Positions 50,746-55,032 of a stretch of 55,032 bases of DNA are shown piece after piece; the stretch's first letter is position 1; each line of letters starts with the position of its first letter. Under the pieces are notes generated by a model. It saw nothing but the letters and a program-made list of their open reading frames with translations, was not told the DNA's origin and did no database searches. A program made the translations under genes and the position numbers. Source of the stretch: Candidatus Omnitrophota bacterium (GTDB lineage: Bacteria; Ratteibacteria; UBA8468; B48-G9; DTJG01); contig JAMDAS010000019.1 of NCBI GenBank assembly GCA_023484085.1, forward strand, positions 1-55,032, given 5' to 3'.

Positions 50746-51630
50746 TTGATGTTAAAAATAATTAAATATATAATTATTTTCTTGTTTATGTCAGCATTGT
50801 TCAGCACTTATTTTTTTCTATCATCGCATAATAAGAAAAATAAACCTGTTTTTAAAACACCCGTTAAGCCTCCCCAAAGAATAATATCTCTTGGTACATC
50901 TATAACTGAAGAGCTTTTTTTATTAGGTGAAGGGCATGAAATTATCGGTGATACTATATATGACGTAAAACCAAAACAGGCAAAGTCCATTGAAAAGGTT
51001 GGGTCAGTCACTGAAATAAACGTTGAAAAAATCGTAAGATTAAAACCTGATATAGTTTTTGCAACATCACTTACTGACCCGCGGGAAAAAGAAGAAATAA
51101 AAAAACTCGGAATAAAAGTTATTACATTTTCAGAACCGGAAAGTTTTAATCAGATATGCAGCCAGTTTTTAGAACTTGGTAAAACTGTGGGTAAACAGCA
51201 AAAAGCGGAAAACATAATTAATAAATCAAAACAGGAGGTTAACCTGCTCAGAAAAAAAGTGAAAAATCTGCCAAAGAAAAAGGTATTTGTAGAATTAGGG
51301 ACCAATCCCTTGTTTGCTGCAACCGGTAATACCTTTATTAATGATTTTATTACGTTTGCCGGTGGAATAAACATTGCGCAAAATGCAGGTTCAGGAATTT
51401 ATAGCAGGGAAGAGGTAATAAAACAAAATCCTGATGTAATAATTGTTGCAGATATGGGATTTTTAACAAATGATGAGAAAAAAATGTGGAAAAGATATAG
51501 AACAATAAATGCAGTGAAAAACCACAAAATTTTTGGAATAAACTCATATCAACTTGATAGTCCAACTCCTGAAACCTTCCCCAAAACATTAAAAAAATTA
51601 ATATATCTCATCCAGGGAAAAAATATATGA
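50746..51630 (+). CDS. Periplasmic substrate-binding protein, BtuF/FepB-like (cobalamin or siderophore type)
   Basis: PPQRIISLGTSITEELFLLGEGHEIIGDT, VGSVTEINVEKIVRLKPDIVFAT, YSREEVIKQNPDVIIVADMG. Confidence 0.88.
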   Translation: MMLKIIKYIIIFLFMSALFSTYFFLSSHNKKNKPVFKTPVKPPQRIISLGTSITEELFLLGEGHEIIGDTIYDVKPKQAKSIEKVGSVTEINVEKIVRLKPDIVFATSLTDPREKEEIKKLGIKVITFSEPESFNQICSQFLELGKTVGKQQKAENIINKSKQEVNLLRKKVKNLPKKKVFVELGTNPLFAATGNTFINDFITFAGGINIAQNAGSGIYSREEVIKQNPDVIIVADMGFLTNDEKKMWKRYRTINAVKNHKIFGINSYQLDSPTPETFPKTLKKLIYLIQGKNI

Positions 51631-51809
51631 ATAAAAAATTCAGTTCAATATTATGGGATATAGAACGTATGGCACATAAGGTTTATAGATACACCCATCT
51701 TTTTTGGCGTGATGTTACAACACATGGAGCCCTACTGAATTGGATTTTTCTGATTATTTGCGGACTCTTGATAATAGTTTTTTTAAAACATATAACAAGC
51801 GGCGATTAA
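51627..51809 (+). CDS. 60-aa single-TM membrane protein, unknown function
   Basis: MNKKFSSILWDIERMAHKVYRYTHLFWRDVTTHGALLNWIFLIICGLLIIVFLKHITSGD; overlaps the stop of the binding-protein gene. Confidence 0.55.
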   Translation: MNKKFSSILWDIERMAHKVYRYTHLFWRDVTTHGALLNWIFLIICGLLIIVFLKHITSGD

Positions 51810-52047
51810 AAACCCATGGTTCAAACCCGCCTTCACAGAATATTGGGTATAATTAAACAAATAGGGGAAATCTTTCATAGGATTTGGCAATTTTACTTTG
51901 ACACACGTTCTTTTTTATATCAAAATATAAGAAAAACAGGGGAAAACGCTATCCTTCAATTTTAATATGGCGGATTTGAGAACATATATTTCCGCCTTTT
52001 ATCCTTTTCTTTACTGGAGAGGACTTATCGGTAATAAATCAAAATAA

Positions 52048-54069
52048 ATGGAATTAAAATTTTATGTTGCTAAAAATGGAGATGATAAATGGTCGGGTAA
52101 TTTACCTTCTCCAAATAAAAATAAAGATGATGGTCCTTTTTTAACTTTAGAAAGGGTAATGTCCGCTGTTAGAAAATCTAAAGAACAAATCAGTGAACCA
52201 ATCAATTCTGTAACTGTTTATATTCGCGCAGGCACCTATTTTTTAACAAATCCGCTAACATTTACTCCAGAAAATTCTGGTATAGAAAATTGCTCTATAA
52301 CATTTACAAATTATAAGAAAGAAAAAGTTGTAATTAGCGGAGGAAGGCAAATTGATAAATGGGAAAAAATAAAAGTAAATGATAGAAGTTTATGGGCGGC
52401 AAAAGTACCGGAAATAAAAAATAAAAGGTGGTATTTTAGACAATTATGGGTTAATGGTAAAAGACAATTTCGTACAAGATATCCCCAAAAAGGATATTTA
52501 AAAATAGAACAATTTTCTGATATTAATAATGAGTCAGAATGGAAAAAAGGACAGAAACAATTTCAGTTTAAAGAAACTGATTTAAAAGAAAATTTCAACA
52601 TTTCTGATACAGAAATAATTTCAATGACCAAATGGGTTGAATCACGATCATTTGTTACAGATATAGATAAGAAAAAAAACATTATTTTTTTTGATAAACT
52701 TTCTGTTTTTAAACTTTACCCAGGAGACCTTTATTATCTTGAAAATATTTTTGACCTTTTGAAACTGCCTCAAGAATGGTATTTAAATAAAAATACAGGA
52801 ATTCTTTATTATCTTCCTCCTTCGGATATACAGATAAATAAAGACGAAATAATTGCACCAGTAATAAGTCAGATTATTCGTTTGGAGGGTGAGCCGGAAA
52901 AGGGAAAATTTATTGAAAATATAATTTTTAAAGGGTTAATTTTTTCTCATACTGAATGGTTATTATCAGAAACAAATGGAGATCCTTTTATGAAATTATC
53001 TGGTTTTGATCAAGCCGATATTGGAGTACCAGGTGCTATTTACGGCAGAGGAGTAAGAAACTGTGCTTTTGTAAATTGTTGTTTTACCCATTTAGGTACT
53101 TATGCCATTGAACTGGTTGATGGTTGTTCAAATAACAAAATTGTAGATTGCCAGATTTTAGATCTTGGTGCAGGAGGTATAAAAATTGGTGAATCTATCC
53201 GTAATTGGGATGAAAAACAAAAAAATAAAAATTTACATACATATTCCAATTTTATTTTAAATTGTCAGATTTATGACGGTGGAATAATGTTTCATAGTGC
53301 TGTTGGTATTTGGATAGGCCAAAGTTATAAAAATTATATTGGATATAATCATATACATGATTTTTATTACTCTGGACTTTCAATTGGATGGACATGGGGA
53401 TATGGTCCAACCTTAACAGGAGAAAATATTGTTGAATTTAATAATATTCATCATATTGGTATTCTTTCAAATGGAAATGGTCCAATTTTAAGTGATATGG
53501 GTGGAATTTATACATTAGGGATTCAACGAGGTACAATTATCCGCTATAATATTCTGCATGATATATATGGATTGAAATATGGTGGATGGGGAATATATTT
53601 GGATGAAGGAAGTTCATATATAGTAGCTGAAAATAATCTGGTTTATAATACAACTCATGGAGGATTTCATCAACATTATGGTAAAGAAAATATTATAAGA
53701 AACAATATTTTTGTTTTTGGCAGGGATCAGCAGATTCAAATAACACGGGCTGAAAAACACTTAAGTTTTACTTTTGAACATAATATTGTTTGTTATAATG
53801 AGGGTAAATTGATAGAAGGAAATACAAAAGAAAGTATTCTTGTATTTAACAATAATTTATATTGGAACGAAAATAAGATTGAATTAATATTTGGCGATTT
53901 TACATTTTCAGAGTGGCAAAATAAAGGTATGGATAAAAATTCTATAATTGCAAATCCTTTTTTTGTATCATTAAAAAAATACGATTTCAGATTAAAACAA
54001 AATTCACCGGCTTCAAAAATTGGTTTTAAAAGTTTTTTGCCGCTGAAAAAATTTAAAAATTCTTTATAA
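52048..54069 (+). CDS. Right-handed parallel beta-helix protein, carbohydrate-active enzyme-like (possibly GH141-like)
   Basis: FYVAKNGDDKWSGNLPS...DGPFLTLERVMSAVR...VTVYIRAGTYFLTNPLTFTPENSG start and repeated ENNLVYNTTHGGFHQHYGKENIIRNNIF rungs. No clear signal peptide. Confidence 0.7.
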   Translation: MELKFYVAKNGDDKWSGNLPSPNKNKDDGPFLTLERVMSAVRKSKEQISEPINSVTVYIRAGTYFLTNPLTFTPENSGIENCSITFTNYKKEKVVISGGRQIDKWEKIKVNDRSLWAAKVPEIKNKRWYFRQLWVNGKRQFRTRYPQKGYLKIEQFSDINNESEWKKGQKQFQFKETDLKENFNISDTEIISMTKWVESRSFVTDIDKKKNIIFFDKLSVFKLYPGDLYYLENIFDLLKLPQEWYLNKNTGILYYLPPSDIQINKDEIIAPVISQIIRLEGEPEKGKFIENIIFKGLIFSHTEWLLSETNGDPFMKLSGFDQADIGVPGAIYGRGVRNCAFVNCCFTHLGTYAIELVDGCSNNKIVDCQILDLGAGGIKIGESIRNWDEKQKNKNLHTYSNFILNCQIYDGGIMFHSAVGIWIGQSYKNYIGYNHIHDFYYSGLSIGWTWGYGPTLTGENIVEFNNIHHIGILSNGNGPILSDMGGIYTLGIQRGTIIRYNILHDIYGLKYGGWGIYLDEGSSYIVAENNLVYNTTHGGFHQHYGKENIIRNNIFVFGRDQQIQITRAEKHLSFTFEHNIVCYNEGKLIEGNTKESILVFNNNLYWNENKIELIFGDFTFSEWQNKGMDKNSIIANPFFVSLKKYDFRLKQNSPASKIGFKSFLPLKKFKNSL

Positions 54070-54222
54070 ATATTAATTTATTTATCCAATTTTATGGTTG
54101 GTTCTTATTCATTGCCTTATACTGGGTATAATTACATATTCCGGGCAAATGTTTCACGTGATTTTGCCAAACCTCCTTTAATTTTACCTCTTGATGTCGC
54201 ATTTGTTATCGCGGTGTCCCTT

Positions 54223-54396
54223 TCAGTGAACAGAAACCGTCTCTTTTGAAATTATTCGCAGGTGCATGTTTCTTTCCTTCATGATTTTTTCTACTTCTTT
54301 GTGGAGTCTTTCTCTTGCTTCCTCTGGACTCAAGCCGTTTCTTTCTTCGTGCATTCTTTCCCTTATATCGTGAATCTCTTTTAATGTTTTGTCCAT
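54223..54396 (-). CDS. Small antitoxin-like protein (57 aa)
   Basis: MDKTLKEIHDIRERMHEERNGLSPEEARERLHKEVEKIMKERNMHLRIISKETVSVH*; start overlaps the toxin stop (TAATG). Absent from the ORF track. Confidence 0.65.
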   Translation of the reverse strand: MDKTLKEIHDIRERMHEERNGLSPEEARERLHKEVEKIMKERNMHLRIISKETVSVH

Positions 54397-54860
54397 TATA
54401 ACGCCTCCTCCGGGGTGGCGATTTCTATTGTTTTATAGCCCATCTGCCGGTTTATCCATTCTACCGCCATTTTGGTTTTTAGTTTAACTATGTGTTCAAG
54501 GTTCCAACTGATAATTACATCTATATCGTTAACGGTGGCAATAGCAATATGCAAAGCGTCGTTGTCGAATTTTTGCGGGATTACGCCCTCTGCAACATAC
54601 CTTTTTGCTAATTCCTCGGCCTCTGCGGATTGATTAATCACTCCAACGTTATACTTTTCTATAAGTTCCAACATTTTTCCTTTTTTGGGTTCCTGGGCAC
54701 GGTTTATCTCCGCAAGGACTATCTCCGAAACAAAAATTTCAGTGCTTCCCGCCGAGACGTTTTCCAAAAACTTTTTTGTACTTTCTGTTTTCTCCGGTGC
54801 ATCATCGGCAAAAACAAAGTTAAAAACTGTTGTTTCAAGATAATATTTTATATTTTTCAT
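54396..54860 (-). CDS. PIN-domain protein (VapC-like toxin)
   Basis: YYLETTVFNFVFADDAPEK...FVSEIVLAEINRA...KFDNDALHIAIATVNDIDVIISWNLEHIVK. Confidence 0.88.
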   Translation of the reverse strand: MKNIKYYLETTVFNFVFADDAPEKTESTKKFLENVSAGSTEIFVSEIVLAEINRAQEPKKGKMLELIEKYNVGVINQSAEAEELAKRYVAEGVIPQKFDNDALHIAIATVNDIDVIISWNLEHIVKLKTKMAVEWINRQMGYKTIEIATPEEAL

Positions 54861-55032
54861 CTCTTTATTGTAAAAATATTATACCATAAGAATTTGTTTG
54901 TTTCATTTGAAATCTCTGGAAGCCTTGAGTATCAATGGTTGGACAGGTTTTTATATTTAATCTTTCTTGAAAATCCAATACATCTGGCTTTACCAGGGAC
55001 AAGAAAAAGGCTTTAAATTGATTATATGGAGG

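Noticed and set aside
54630-55016. 128-aa plus-strand ORF over the PIN gene and right edge
   Set aside because: Antisense to the PIN gene, with no recognisable motifs; right-edge sequence is too short to assign.

Overview
This 55 kb window is a gene-dense bacterial chromosome segment. It looks like an uncultivated, low-GC, probably anaerobic lineage with a Gram-negative-type envelope (LptF/G-like permeases, SurA-like PPIases, an MCE protein, a GT9 glycosyltransferase). Most of it is housekeeping: hemA, rmuC, rpmA, acpS, nnrD, archease, glgB, pdxA, radA, a UvrD-type helicase, pyrB/pyrR, asnB, a trxB-like gene, prfB, obgE, a ubiB-like gene, a complete V/A-type ATPase operon, glnB/amtB and a P-type H+-ATPase. 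There are five tRNAs (Tyr, Gly, Lys, Ala, Arg) and a probable 6S RNA. Four things stand out. (1) At the left edge, a cobalamin riboswitch with an intrinsic terminator precedes a 30-aa peptide ORF missing from the ORF track, a radical-SAM/SPASM peptide-modifying enzyme and a C-terminally short hemA; this matches a CbpA/CbpB-type RiPP locus. (2) A repeat sits just downstream of tRNA-Tyr and tRNA-Lys. In each copy it starts with a segment antisense to the T-arm of its own host tRNA, followed by a hairpin whose stem shows compensatory changes between the copies. (3) A separate ~175-bp nested-palindrome, MITE-like family has four copies, two of them immediately 3' of tRNA genes. (4) A large ORF ending in an HPr-like domain is split by one in-frame TAA. 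All calls come from reading the sequence and recalled family knowledge; no database search was run.
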